The position numbers and the translations under genes are program-made. Positions 1 to 5,339 of a stretch of 9,799 nt of DNA are shown here, piece by piece. The stretch spans positions 1-9,799 of the forward strand of contig JBKQPR010000177.1 of NCBI GenBank assembly GCA_052144935.1, written 5' to 3'. Numbering within the stretch: position 1 is the first letter of the stretch; each line of letters begins with the position of its first letter. The stretch comes from JOPF133 sp052144935. GTDB taxonomy: Bacteria; Acidobacteriota; Terriglobia; Bryobacterales; Bryobacteraceae. The notes beneath the pieces were generated by a model, which saw nothing but the letters and a program-made list of their open reading frames with translations, was not told the DNA's origin and did not search any database.

Positions 1-34
1 ACAAGATCAGGGCGGAAAACAAGAGCAAAAACAC
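1..34 (-). CDS. Possible 5' end of a secreted-protein gene running off the left edge
   Basis: Read on the minus strand, a GTG at 34-32 opens a frame of eleven codons giving VFLLLFSALIL before the window ends. This is a strongly hydrophobic run of the kind found in signal peptides. An AAGGG stretch lies about 12 nt upstream of the GTG, rather far for a ribosome-binding site. A terminator-like structure for the next minus-strand gene sits just upstream, which fits a new gene starting here. Too little is visible to name a family, and the hydrophobic run could be chance. Confidence 0.25.
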   Translation of the reverse strand, partial: MFLLLFSALIL

Positions 35-101
35 AATACGAATATGCCCTTCGCGGGAACTAGGGCTGAAACATCAATGGAATCAAATGATTTGGCCGGT
101 C

Positions 102-156
102 AAAAAAACTGGTTGCGGAATCGCTCGCCCATTCCAGGCCGGGCGTTCTACCCAGT
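102..156 (-). terminator. Two-hairpin terminator-like structure after the small secreted protein gene
   Basis: On the minus strand, 17 nt after the stop codon at 173, ACTGGGT (156-150) can pair with AACCAGT (114-108) with one mismatch. The second arm runs directly into seven T residues (108-102). Inside the loop, CGCCC and GGGCG (145-141 with 130-126) form a second short stem. Position, nested stems and T-tract fit intrinsic termination, although the outer stem is only 6-7 bp. Confidence 0.5.
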
Positions 157-172
157 CTCTATTCCTCCGCCG

Positions 173-550
173 CTACTTCTGCTTCTTCAGCGTCATCGGG
201 CCACCCAAGGCTTCGCCCCCTTCCGCCTTGGTGGTTATGGTGATTTCTTCGCCTTTGATGGTCCCTTCGCTCACGAACTTAGTGCCGCCGTTGAACTCGA
301 CGTGCACGGTGAAGGAGATCTTGTCGCCCTGCACCTTGCCCTCTTCCAGTGGGATCGGGTCGCCTTGCGGGCCGGCCACCGTGCCCGTCAGCTTCTCGCC
401 ATCCTGCTTGAAAGAATAGATGAGGTTGAACGAATTTCCGTCCGGGCCGGATAGTTGGCCCGTCCAGGTGCCGCTGATATCGCCGGCCCATGCCGCCACG
501 GCCAACAGGGCTGCCAGCCCCGCGGCAATCGCCACACTGCGTCTTTGCAT
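173..550 (-). CDS. Small secreted beta-rich protein of unknown function
   Basis: A 125-residue protein starting at the ATG at 550 (MQRRSVAIAAGLAALLAVAAWAG). The basic N-terminus followed by an Ala/Leu-rich stretch ending near A22-G23 is a typical Sec signal peptide, so the mature protein is exported. The rest alternates hydrophobic and polar residues with many Gly, in a pattern expected of a small beta-barrel: DISGTWTGQL at 24-33, then GEKLTGTVAG at 51-60, then EGTIKGEEITI. The early G-x-W and repeated G-[TK]-[VI] turns recall lipocalin-like or stress-inducible secreted domains common in Acidobacteriota, but no named family is certain. An upstream ATG at 574 would place a non-signal extension before the signal peptide and is less likely. 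The gene is divergent from the phosphatase gene, with only 47 nt between the two start codons. Function is unknown. Confidence 0.8.
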   Translation of the reverse strand: MQRRSVAIAAGLAALLAVAAWAGDISGTWTGQLSGPDGNSFNLIYSFKQDGEKLTGTVAGPQGDPIPLEEGKVQGDKISFTVHVEFNGGTKFVSEGTIKGEEITITTKAEGGEALGGPMTLKKQK

Positions 551-557
551 TCTACAG

Positions 558-563
558 ATTGTA
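558..563 (-). promoter_or_regulatory. Candidate -10 element (TACAAT) for the small secreted protein
   Basis: TACAAT on the minus strand ends 7 nt before the ATG at 550, so transcription would begin at or next to the start codon. No Shine-Dalgarno sequence lies in the gap and no convincing -35 hexamer was seen. The same spacing recurs at other genes in the window. Confidence 0.45.
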
Positions 564-585
564 CCGCCCGGCACTTCGGTTACGC

Positions 586-591
586 TAGTCT
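586..591 (+). promoter_or_regulatory. Candidate -10 element (TAGTCT) for the SpoIIE phosphatase gene
   Basis: TAGTCT lies exactly 6 nt before the ATG at 598, in the 47-nt divergent gap, and no ribosome-binding site intervenes. TACGCT (581-586) is an alternative, 11 nt upstream. Both match only the TAnnnT core, so the call is weak on its own and rests partly on the pattern shared with the genes at 550, 8048 and 9257. Confidence 0.3.
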
Positions 592-597
592 GGTTCT

Positions 598-2499
598 ATG
601 CGGAAAGGCTTCCGGGATTACTGGCGTGGACTGGGCCGGGTGGAAAAGGCCTTTCTGATCCTGGCGCCCGTGTACGCGGGGTTGCATTTCGCGCACGCTT
701 CCGTCGCGCTTCAAGTCCTCGCCGGCCTGGGGGCGTTTCTGGTGGGGATGGCGTGCCTTTTCCGCCTGGCACGGTATACGATGCGCAAAGCCATCTGGCG
801 GTTACGCAACCGGCTGATCGTGGCTTACGCGTTTATCGCGGTGGTTCCCATCGTGCTCATTCTGACCCTGGTGGGAGTCGTCGGCTGGGTGGTTATCGGC
901 CAGATGGCGGTTTACCTGGTAAACACCGAGCTGGCGCACCGCGAGAGTGTCCTGTTGCGGCAGGCCGAGACCCTGGCGCACGTGCCGGTGCGCGATCCGG
1001 AATCGGCCGTCAACCGTTTCACCATGACCATCCGGAGCGCCTTTCCAGCGGCGCAGTTCCGAATTACCGGGCATCAGGAGCTCCGGTATCCGAGCGATGC
1101 CGCACTCGATGAGCCCCCGGCCGAATGGAAAATGGCCTCGGGGCTGGTGATCCGGCCCACCGCCGGCGGGGAACAGCTCCTGTACGCCTGGGCGCACGTG
1201 GTCAGCGACACCGGAAACAAAGTCACCGTGATCGCCCCGATCAGCCACGAACTGCTGGCCAGCATGGTCCCCGGACTGGGCGACATCAACTTTATGCCGC
1301 TGATGGGGCACGTGCGGCAATCGCACCTGCCGCGCCCGGTCAATTTCGCCGACTTTCCGCTGAGCTGGGTGTACCCGGTGGACATCCCGCATTGGGATTC
1401 GCCGCAACACCACAGCCAACTCCTGATGGTGGTCAATACGCGCCTCTCGGCGGTGCTGGGGATCGTATTCGGCCAAAAAATGGATTGGGGCGAGGTAGCC
1501 CTGACCATATTCCTGGCTGTCTCCGTGGTTTTCCTGATCGTGGAGTTGGTCTCGCTGGTGGCGGGCATTCAGCTCAGCCGCAGCATCACCGGCGCGGTAC
1601 ACCAGATGTACGAAGGCACGCTGCACGTGAGGGACGGCGATTTCTCCTACCGCGTGCCCGTGAAGGGCAGCGATCAACTGGCCGAACTCACCAGCTCGTT
1701 CAATAACATGACGCAGCACCTGGGGCGCCTGCTGGTGGTGGCCAAGGAAAAGGAGCGCCTGGAGAGCGAGCTGGCCATCGCGCGCGAAGTGCAGGACCAG
1801 CTCTTTCCGAAAGACGTGCCGTTCACCAAGACGCTGGAGCTGAAGGGCGTGTGCCGGCCGGCGCGGATGGTCTCGGGCGACTACTACGATTTTCTGGCGC
1901 TCAACGATCACAGCCTGGCCTTCGCCATCGGCGACGTGGCGGGCAAGGGGATCTCGGCGGCGCTGCTGATGGCCACCATTCAATCCACCATGCGCACGCA
2001 GTTGAGCGCCTTAAATGGAAACGCCATGCTGCCGCTTTCCACGTCCCGCATGGTGGCCACGCTCAACCGGCAGCTCTACGCGACCACCGCGCCCGAAAAG
2101 TACGCCACTTTTTACTTCGCCATGTACGAGGAAACCACCCATTCCCTCAGGTATACCAATGCGGGCCACCTTTCGCCGATGCTGGTGAGCGCCGGCAACG
2201 TCCGGATGCTGGGGTCTACCGGGACCGTGGTGGGCGCCTTTCCGATTGCCCGCTATGAAGAGAAGACCGTGCCGCTCGAGCACGGCGACATCCTGGTGGC
2301 CTATACCGACGGGGTGGTGGAGCCCGAGAATGCCTATGGCGAGATGTTCGGCGAAGAACGGCTGCAGGATATGCTGGTGAAGCTTGCCAAAGCCGATTCC
2401 TCGGAACTTATTGCCCGCGTGATGGAGGCCGTGGACCAATGGACCGGCGGCGGCGAACTGCAGGATGATATGACCATGGTGGTGGCTCGCCGTATATGA
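598..2499 (+). CDS. Membrane-bound HAMP-SpoIIE (RsbU-like) PP2C-type serine phosphatase
   Basis: A 633-residue membrane signalling phosphatase. Hydrophobic segments lie at about 17-37, 41-57 and 73-108. A probable extracytoplasmic sensor region of about 190 residues (110-297) follows, then another membrane segment at 299-325. A HAMP-like linker (about 326-380) leads to a short helical stretch with the AREVQDQLFP motif (395-404), typical at the entry to SpoIIE phosphatase domains. The catalytic domain (about 415-633) shows the PP2C metal-binding aspartates: GDYYD (427-431), GDVAGKG (445-451), YTDGVVEPE (569-577) and QDDMT (622-626), so it looks active. By family knowledge it would dephosphorylate a phosphoserine on an anti-sigma-factor antagonist (STAS protein) in a partner-switching pathway. 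No such partner or anti-sigma kinase is encoded here, so its target is unknown. The ATG at 598 is preceded by a -10-like hexamer and no ribosome-binding site. Confidence 0.9.
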   Translation: MRKGFRDYWRGLGRVEKAFLILAPVYAGLHFAHASVALQVLAGLGAFLVGMACLFRLARYTMRKAIWRLRNRLIVAYAFIAVVPIVLILTLVGVVGWVVIGQMAVYLVNTELAHRESVLLRQAETLAHVPVRDPESAVNRFTMTIRSAFPAAQFRITGHQELRYPSDAALDEPPAEWKMASGLVIRPTAGGEQLLYAWAHVVSDTGNKVTVIAPISHELLASMVPGLGDINFMPLMGHVRQSHLPRPVNFADFPLSWVYPVDIPHWDSPQHHSQLLMVVNTRLSAVLGIVFGQKMDWGEVALTIFLAVSVVFLIVELVSLVAGIQLSRSITGAVHQMYEGTLHVRDGDFSYRVPVKGSDQLAELTSSFNNMTQHLGRLLVVAKEKERLESELAIAREVQDQLFPKDVPFTKTLELKGVCRPARMVSGDYYDFLALNDHSLAFAIGDVAGKGISAALLMATIQSTMRTQLSALNGNAMLPLSTSRMVATLNRQLYATTAPEKYATFYFAMYEETTHSLRYTNAGHLSPMLVSAGNVRMLGSTGTVVGAFPIARYEEKTVPLEHGDILVAYTDGVVEPENAYGEMFGEERLQDMLVKLAKADSSELIARVMEAVDQWTGGGELQDDMTMVVARRI

Positions 2500-2502
2500 A
2501 AG

Positions 2503-2632
2503 CTAGGTCTTCGACCGCGAGACAATGTGCTTCTGGCGAGAACCACTCCCTGACGGTCGTGGCTCCGATCAGAGCCGCGACCGTGAGGGAGCGGTTTCGG
2601 AATCGCACCGAATCGCGCGGTCGAAGGCCTAG
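2503..2632. repeat. 130-bp nested palindromic element, MITE- or REP-doublet-like
   Basis: Outer arms of 17 bp at 2503-2519 (CTAGGTCTTCGACCGCG) and 2616-2632 are inverted copies with one difference. As RNA that difference is a G-U wobble, so the whole arm pairs. Inner arms of 25 bp at 2541-2565 and 2572-2596 are inverted with three differences (one G-U) around a 6-nt loop. The element begins and ends with CTAG and fills the gap between the phosphatase stop (2499) and the nnrE ATG (2639) almost exactly. The inner motif CTCCCTGACGGTCG / CGACCGTGAGGGAG resembles dispersed repeats I recall from Solibacter-type genomes, which I cannot verify here. No transposase is present, so any movement would need help in trans. 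Confidence 0.75.
2623..2627 (+). promoter_or_regulatory. Likely ribosome-binding site of nnrE, inside the right arm of the palindrome
   Basis: GAAGG lies 11 nt before the ATG at 2639 and is the best purine-rich match upstream of nnrE. It falls inside the outer right arm (2616-2632) of the palindromic element, so it would be base-paired if the element folds in the transcript. Spacing is slightly long for a Shine-Dalgarno sequence. Confidence 0.4.
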
Positions 2633-2638
2633 ACGCAT

Positions 2639-4150
2639 ATGAAAGTCCTCACCGCGGCCGAAATGCGCGAAGTGGACCGCCGCACCATGGAGATGGGGAC
2701 GCCCGGCATCGTCCTGATGGAGAACGCCGCGCATCGCGTGGTGGAGTTTCTGGCGGAGCGTTTTGCGCCGCTCGCGGCCCAGCGGATCGTGGTGCTGTGC
2801 GGCAAGGGAAACAACGGCGGCGACGGGCTGGCCGTGGCGCGCCAGCTTTTCACACGCCTCCGGCCGGGCCGGCTCGACGTGGTGCTGCTGGCCGCGCCCG
2901 AGGGGCTGAAGGGCGATGCCGCCGCCAATTACAAAATGCTGGAAGTGTGCGGCTGCCCCGTGCTGCGCGGGATTCCGTCCGAGGCGCGCAACGCCACCCT
3001 GCTGGTCGACGCGCTGATGGGAACCGGCATCGCGGGACCGGCCTCGGGCGACATGCTGGAAGCCATCCGCGAGATCAACCAGGGCTTCCCGCTGGCCAAG
3101 GTGGTAGCCGTGGATCTGCCCTCGGGAATGCCCAGCGATTCGGGCGAGCCGCTGGGCGAGTGCGCGCGCGCGGATGCCAGCGTCACCTTCACGGCTCCCA
3201 AGGTGGCGCACGCCATGCCGCCCAATTGCGACCGCGTGGGGGAGCTGCGGGTGGGGCAGATCGGCAGCCCGCCATCGCTCTACCAGCATGTCCGGCTGTC
3301 ACTGGTGGAACCCGGCATGTTCCGTGCGCTGCTCGCGCCGCGCCCGCTGGGAGGCCACAAGGGCACCTTCGGGCACGTGCTGATGGTGGCCGGCTCGCCC
3401 GGCAAGACCGGCGCCGCCGCCATGAGCGGCCTAGCCGCCTTGCGCGCCGGAGCGGGCCTGGTGACGGTGGCGTCGCGCGCCGCGCTCTTGTCACTGGCGC
3501 CCGAGCTGATGAGCGCGTTCCTTGAAGAAACCAGCCTGACTGCCCTCGCCGAAGGCAAGACGCTGATCGCCATGGGGCCGGGATTGGGCCGCGACGCCAA
3601 GACCGAATCGCTGGTCCGCGAGGCCATCGAAGGCTTCCACGGGCCGGTGGTTCTGGACGCCGACGCGCTGGAAGACCGGGCGTACGCGGGATCGGCGTCT
3701 CCCCTTCCGGCCCCGCGTATTCTGACGCCTCATCCCGGCGAGATGGGCCGCCTTACCGGCGATCCCATCGCCGAAATTCAGAAGGACCGCATCGGCGCGG
3801 CCCGCGCCTACGCCACCCGGCGGCAGTGTACCGTGGTGCTCAAAGGACAGCGGACACTGCTGGCCTTCCCGGATGGCCGCGTGTGGATCAACCCCACGGG
3901 CACGCCCGCGATGGGAACCGGCGGCTCGGGCGATGTGCTTACGGGGCTGATCGCCGGTCTTCTGGCGCAGTTCCCCCAACAGCCGGACGAGGCGGTAGCC
4001 GCGGCGGTTTATCTGCACGGCCTGGCGGGCCAGTTGGGCGCGCGCGAGCTGGGCGAAAAATCGCTCATCGCCACCGACATTCTGCGGTTCCTTCCGCGGG
4101 CCATGGAGTGGGCAATGGAGGCGTGTGCCGGCGTACCGGACGCGATCTGA
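2639..4150 (+). CDS. nnrE/nnrD: Bifunctional NAD(P)H-hydrate epimerase / ADP-dependent NAD(P)H-hydrate dehydratase
   Basis: A 503-residue fusion that repairs hydrated NADH and NADPH (NADHX, NADPHX) in the cytoplasm. The N-terminal half (about 1-215, YjeF_N/NnrE epimerase) interconverts the R and S hydrates. It shows the start LTAAEMREVD, the GKGNNGGDG loop (55-63), VDALMGTG (113-120) and AVDLPSGMPSDSGE (147-160). The C-terminal half (about 225-490, NnrD, ribokinase-like fold) dehydrates the S form using ADP in bacteria. It shows HKGTFGHVLMVAGS (240-253), GPGLGRD (323-329), TPHPGEMGRL (373-382) and MGTGGSGDVLTG (425-436), including the catalytic Asp at 432. Length is normal for the fusion. The ATG at 2639 gives the canonical N-terminus. 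Its last 12 codons overlap the first copy of the 40-bp direct repeat, whose second copy lies at the start of tsaE. This supports an ancestral nnrE-tsaE gene pair, now interrupted. Confidence 0.95.
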   Translation: MKVLTAAEMREVDRRTMEMGTPGIVLMENAAHRVVEFLAERFAPLAAQRIVVLCGKGNNGGDGLAVARQLFTRLRPGRLDVVLLAAPEGLKGDAAANYKMLEVCGCPVLRGIPSEARNATLLVDALMGTGIAGPASGDMLEAIREINQGFPLAKVVAVDLPSGMPSDSGEPLGECARADASVTFTAPKVAHAMPPNCDRVGELRVGQIGSPPSLYQHVRLSLVEPGMFRALLAPRPLGGHKGTFGHVLMVAGSPGKTGAAAMSGLAALRAGAGLVTVASRAALLSLAPELMSAFLEETSLTALAEGKTLIAMGPGLGRDAKTESLVREAIEGFHGPVVLDADALEDRAYAGSASPLPAPRILTPHPGEMGRLTGDPIAEIQKDRIGAARAYATRRQCTVVLKGQRTLLAFPDGRVWINPTGTPAMGTGGSGDVLTGLIAGLLAQFPQQPDEAVAAAVYLHGLAGQLGARELGEKSLIATDILRFLPRAMEWAMEACAGVPDAI

Positions 4151-4155
4151 GGCGG
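4116..4155 (+). repeat. Direct repeat copy 1: nnrE 3' end with a relic of the tsaE start
   Basis: A 40-bp segment matching 5300-5339 with two mismatches, exactly 1184 bp away. It covers the end of nnrE, including the stop codon at 4148-4150. In the +2-shifted frame from the GTG at 4125 it reads VPAYRTRSEAG, against the VPSYRTRSEAE with which TsaE begins at 5309. After 4155 the similarity to tsaE ends. Confidence 0.9.
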
Positions 4156-4290
4156 GAGGTCGGTTCAGTCTGCAAGGTGAGAAGCCGGGTATCCTCAGGA
4201 AATAATGGTGTCGGCCTCAAAATCCGGCCGCCCTCGCGCGGGGCGCTGACCGTCGCAGGCTGCGGGAAGCCCTGGGGTAAACTTGAGGTT

Positions 4291-4295
4291 GGAGG
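4291..4295 (+). promoter_or_regulatory. Ribosome-binding site of the DUF433 gene
   Basis: GGAGG lies 8 nt before the ATG at 4304 and decides the start of the DUF433 gene over an in-frame TTG at 4283, which lies upstream of the site. A TAAACT hexamer at 4278-4283 could serve as a -10 element, giving a short normal leader. This differs from the near-leaderless arrangement of several neighbouring genes. Confidence 0.65.
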
Positions 4296-4303
4296 ATACG
4301 GAC

Positions 4304-4537
4304 ATGCTGTTCGACCGGATCTCGATTAACCCGAACATCTGCCATGGCCAGGCGTGCGTGAAAGGGACCCGCATGCCGGTCCACCAGATAGTGCGCATGC
4401 TGGCGAACGGCGACACCGTCGAGGATCTGTTGTCGGAGTATCCCTTCCTCTCCCGTGAGGACATCGTGGGCTGCCTTGACTACGCCGCCGACTTGGCGGA
4501 GGAGCAGGTCACACCGATTCCCGTCGCGAACCTTTAG
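4304..4537 (+). CDS. DUF433 family antitoxin-like protein
   Basis: A 77-residue protein with the DUF433 pattern: RISINPNICHGQACVKGTRM (5-24), then VHQIVRMLANGDTVEDLL, then YPFLSREDIVGCLDYAA. The family folds around a small winged or helix-turn-helix-like DNA-binding domain. Members are typically encoded directly upstream of DUF5615 PIN-like proteins, as here, and are regarded as the antitoxin of that pair, probably also repressing their own promoter. The start at ATG 4304 is fixed by GGAGG at 4291-4295. Only 3 nt separate its stop from the downstream start, so the pair is co-transcribed. The module sits between the two copies of the 40-bp repeat that bracket the break between nnrE and tsaE, indicating arrival by insertion. 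Family assignment is firm; antitoxin activity is inferred. Confidence 0.88.
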   Translation: MLFDRISINPNICHGQACVKGTRMPVHQIVRMLANGDTVEDLLSEYPFLSREDIVGCLDYAADLAEEQVTPIPVANL

Positions 4538-4540
4538 CGC

Positions 4541-4903
4541 ATGCGGATTCTCGTCGATGAGAATATCCCCCGGATGACGGTCACGGCGCTGGTCGCGTTA
4601 GGGCGCGATGTAAAAGACATTCGCGGAACTTCCGTTCAAGGGGCCACGGACTCCGATCTCTGGGCATTGGCGATGGGCGAAGGTCGCGCGCTCATCACGA
4701 CCGGCAAGGGCTTTACGGAGTACCGGTCTGTCCCGCATCACGGCATCCCCGTGGTGCGCCTCCGGCAGCCGAACCGACAGAAGATCCACCACTCCGTGAT
4801 GTATGTCTTCGACCGATTCTCCGAAGCGGAATGGCCGAACCTGCTCGTCGTGGTCAGGGACACGACGATGAGCACATCGCGCACCGATGTTGAGCAAAAC
4901 TAG
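4541..4903 (+). CDS. DUF5615 PIN-like toxin, probably catalytically altered
   Basis: A 120-residue protein of the DUF5615 (PIN-like, Mut7-C-related) family, the usual partner of DUF433. It shows the family N-terminus MRILVDENIP (D6, E7), the middle D37-S-D39-L segment, and the beta strand EGRALITT leading to G55-K56-G57-F58. In the family this last motif is normally T-x-D-x-D-F, and the acidic residues are thought to hold the catalytic metal of a ribonuclease. Here both positions are glycine (codons GGC), each one A-to-G change away from GAC. The first acidic cluster and overall length are intact. The protein may therefore be an inactive or attenuated toxin. It starts 3 nt after the DUF433 stop, with no clear ribosome-binding site, suggesting translational coupling. 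Confidence 0.85.
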   Translation: MRILVDENIPRMTVTALVALGRDVKDIRGTSVQGATDSDLWALAMGEGRALITTGKGFTEYRSVPHHGIPVVRLRQPNRQKIHHSVMYVFDRFSEAEWPNLLVVVRDTTMSTSRTDVEQN

Positions 4904-5308
4904 GCTGCCGGCTACAAGGTGGAGCGCGGAGCACGGTCACTCCGGCGATAAAAAGGAGGGTTTCCGCCGCAACTGGCCAGACCCGGGCGCCGGGGCGCAG
5001 CGAGGTTGGATGAGGCTCAGGCACCAGCACAGCCTCTTTCGATCCACCATCGCGGGACAATGGAAGGAGAGCCCACTTTCTGTCCAACAAATCGAGACAC
5101 CGGCCGAACGTGCGTCGAGCCGGGTGTCGGCCTGAGGCCGCCCCCTTATTGGAGCCATAATACATACTTGTGGAGAGTTTCAACTGCGGAAATCCGCTCA
5201 ACTTCTCTCGTGCCGCGCTGGTGGCCGGACTGGCCGCATCCGCCTCGGGCGAAAAGCCGCCGATCGCCACCGGCATTCCGCAGCGCCGTCCGCAAACCCT
5301 GGAGGCGT
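4904..5308. other. 405-nt gene-poor stretch between the toxin-like gene and tsaE
   Basis: No recognisable long gene was found here. The stretch carries several short inverted repeats, such as GACACCGG (5096-5103) with CCGGGTGTC (5120-5128). It also holds an AT-richer patch near 5145-5170 that contains a -10-like CATAAT, and a candidate 54-aa ORF starting at 5170. A long open frame on the minus strand (5384-4854) overlaps the 3' end of the DUF5615 gene and has no family features. The 4904-5145 part looks like decayed or imported DNA; its origin is unclear. Confidence 0.6.
5156..5161 (+). promoter_or_regulatory. Candidate -10 element (CATAAT) upstream of the small ORF and tsaE
   Basis: CATAAT differs from TATAAT at one base and lies 8 nt before the GTG at 5170, in the only AT-rich patch of the gap. 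No clear -35 element is present. If active, it could supply transcription to tsaE and the downstream operon, now that the inserted segment separates them from nnrE. Confidence 0.35.
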
Positions 5309-5334
5309 GTGCCGTCGTATCGGACGCGATCTGA
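5170..5334 (+). CDS. Candidate 54-aa chimeric ORF ending in a relic NnrD C-terminus
   Basis: GTG at 5170 opens a 54-codon frame that overlaps the tsaE start by 26 nt. Its middle, NFSRAALVAGLAAS, resembles the end of a Tat-type signal peptide, but the RR pair is missing (NPLN precedes it). Its end, LEACAVVSDAI, matches the NnrD C-terminus MEACAGVPDAI. The stretch GEKPPIATGI also resembles NnrD GEKSLIATDI: 30 of 37 bases agree between 5247 and 4051, with most differences being transitions. It may be a decayed nnrE 3' end, a fused gene fragment, or a small leader ORF that couples translation into tsaE. Expression as a protein is unproven. Confidence 0.3.
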   Translation: MESFNCGNPLNFSRAALVAGLAASASGEKPPIATGIPQRRPQTLEACAVVSDAI

Positions 5335-5339
5335 GGCGG
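5300..5339 (+). repeat. Direct repeat copy 2: tsaE start with a relic of the nnrE 3' end
   Basis: Matches 4116-4155 with two mismatches over 40 bp. It contains the GTG start of tsaE at 5309 and, in another frame, the nnrE-like ending CAVVSDAI followed by TGA (5332-5334). Similarity to nnrE continues upstream only in weakened form, with two apparent 12-bp gaps, whereas tsaE continues intact downstream. Confidence 0.9.

Noticed and set aside
44..454. Plus-strand open frame opposite the small secreted protein
   Set aside because: The minus-strand reading has a signal peptide, a promoter-like element and a terminator, while the plus-strand reading has none.
802..1983. Long minus-strand open frame of 393 codons opposite the phosphatase gene
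   Set aside because: It lies wholly antisense to a clear SpoIIE phosphatase. Its translation is rich in His, Arg and Gln without motifs, typical of a GC-driven shadow frame.
2503..2632. Palindromic region considered as a tRNA or riboswitch
   Set aside because: There is no cloverleaf, CCA-like end or known ligand-binding core. The symmetric inverted arms are better explained as a repetitive element.
2408..3289. Minus-strand open frame running through the palindromic element into nnrE
   Set aside because: It crosses a non-coding palindrome and is antisense to conserved nnrE motifs.
5006..5308. N-terminal extension of tsaE to the ATG at 5006
   Set aside because: The extension has no TsaE similarity and is low in hydrophobic order. 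Family homology begins at about 5309, where the frame is also preserved in the first repeat copy.
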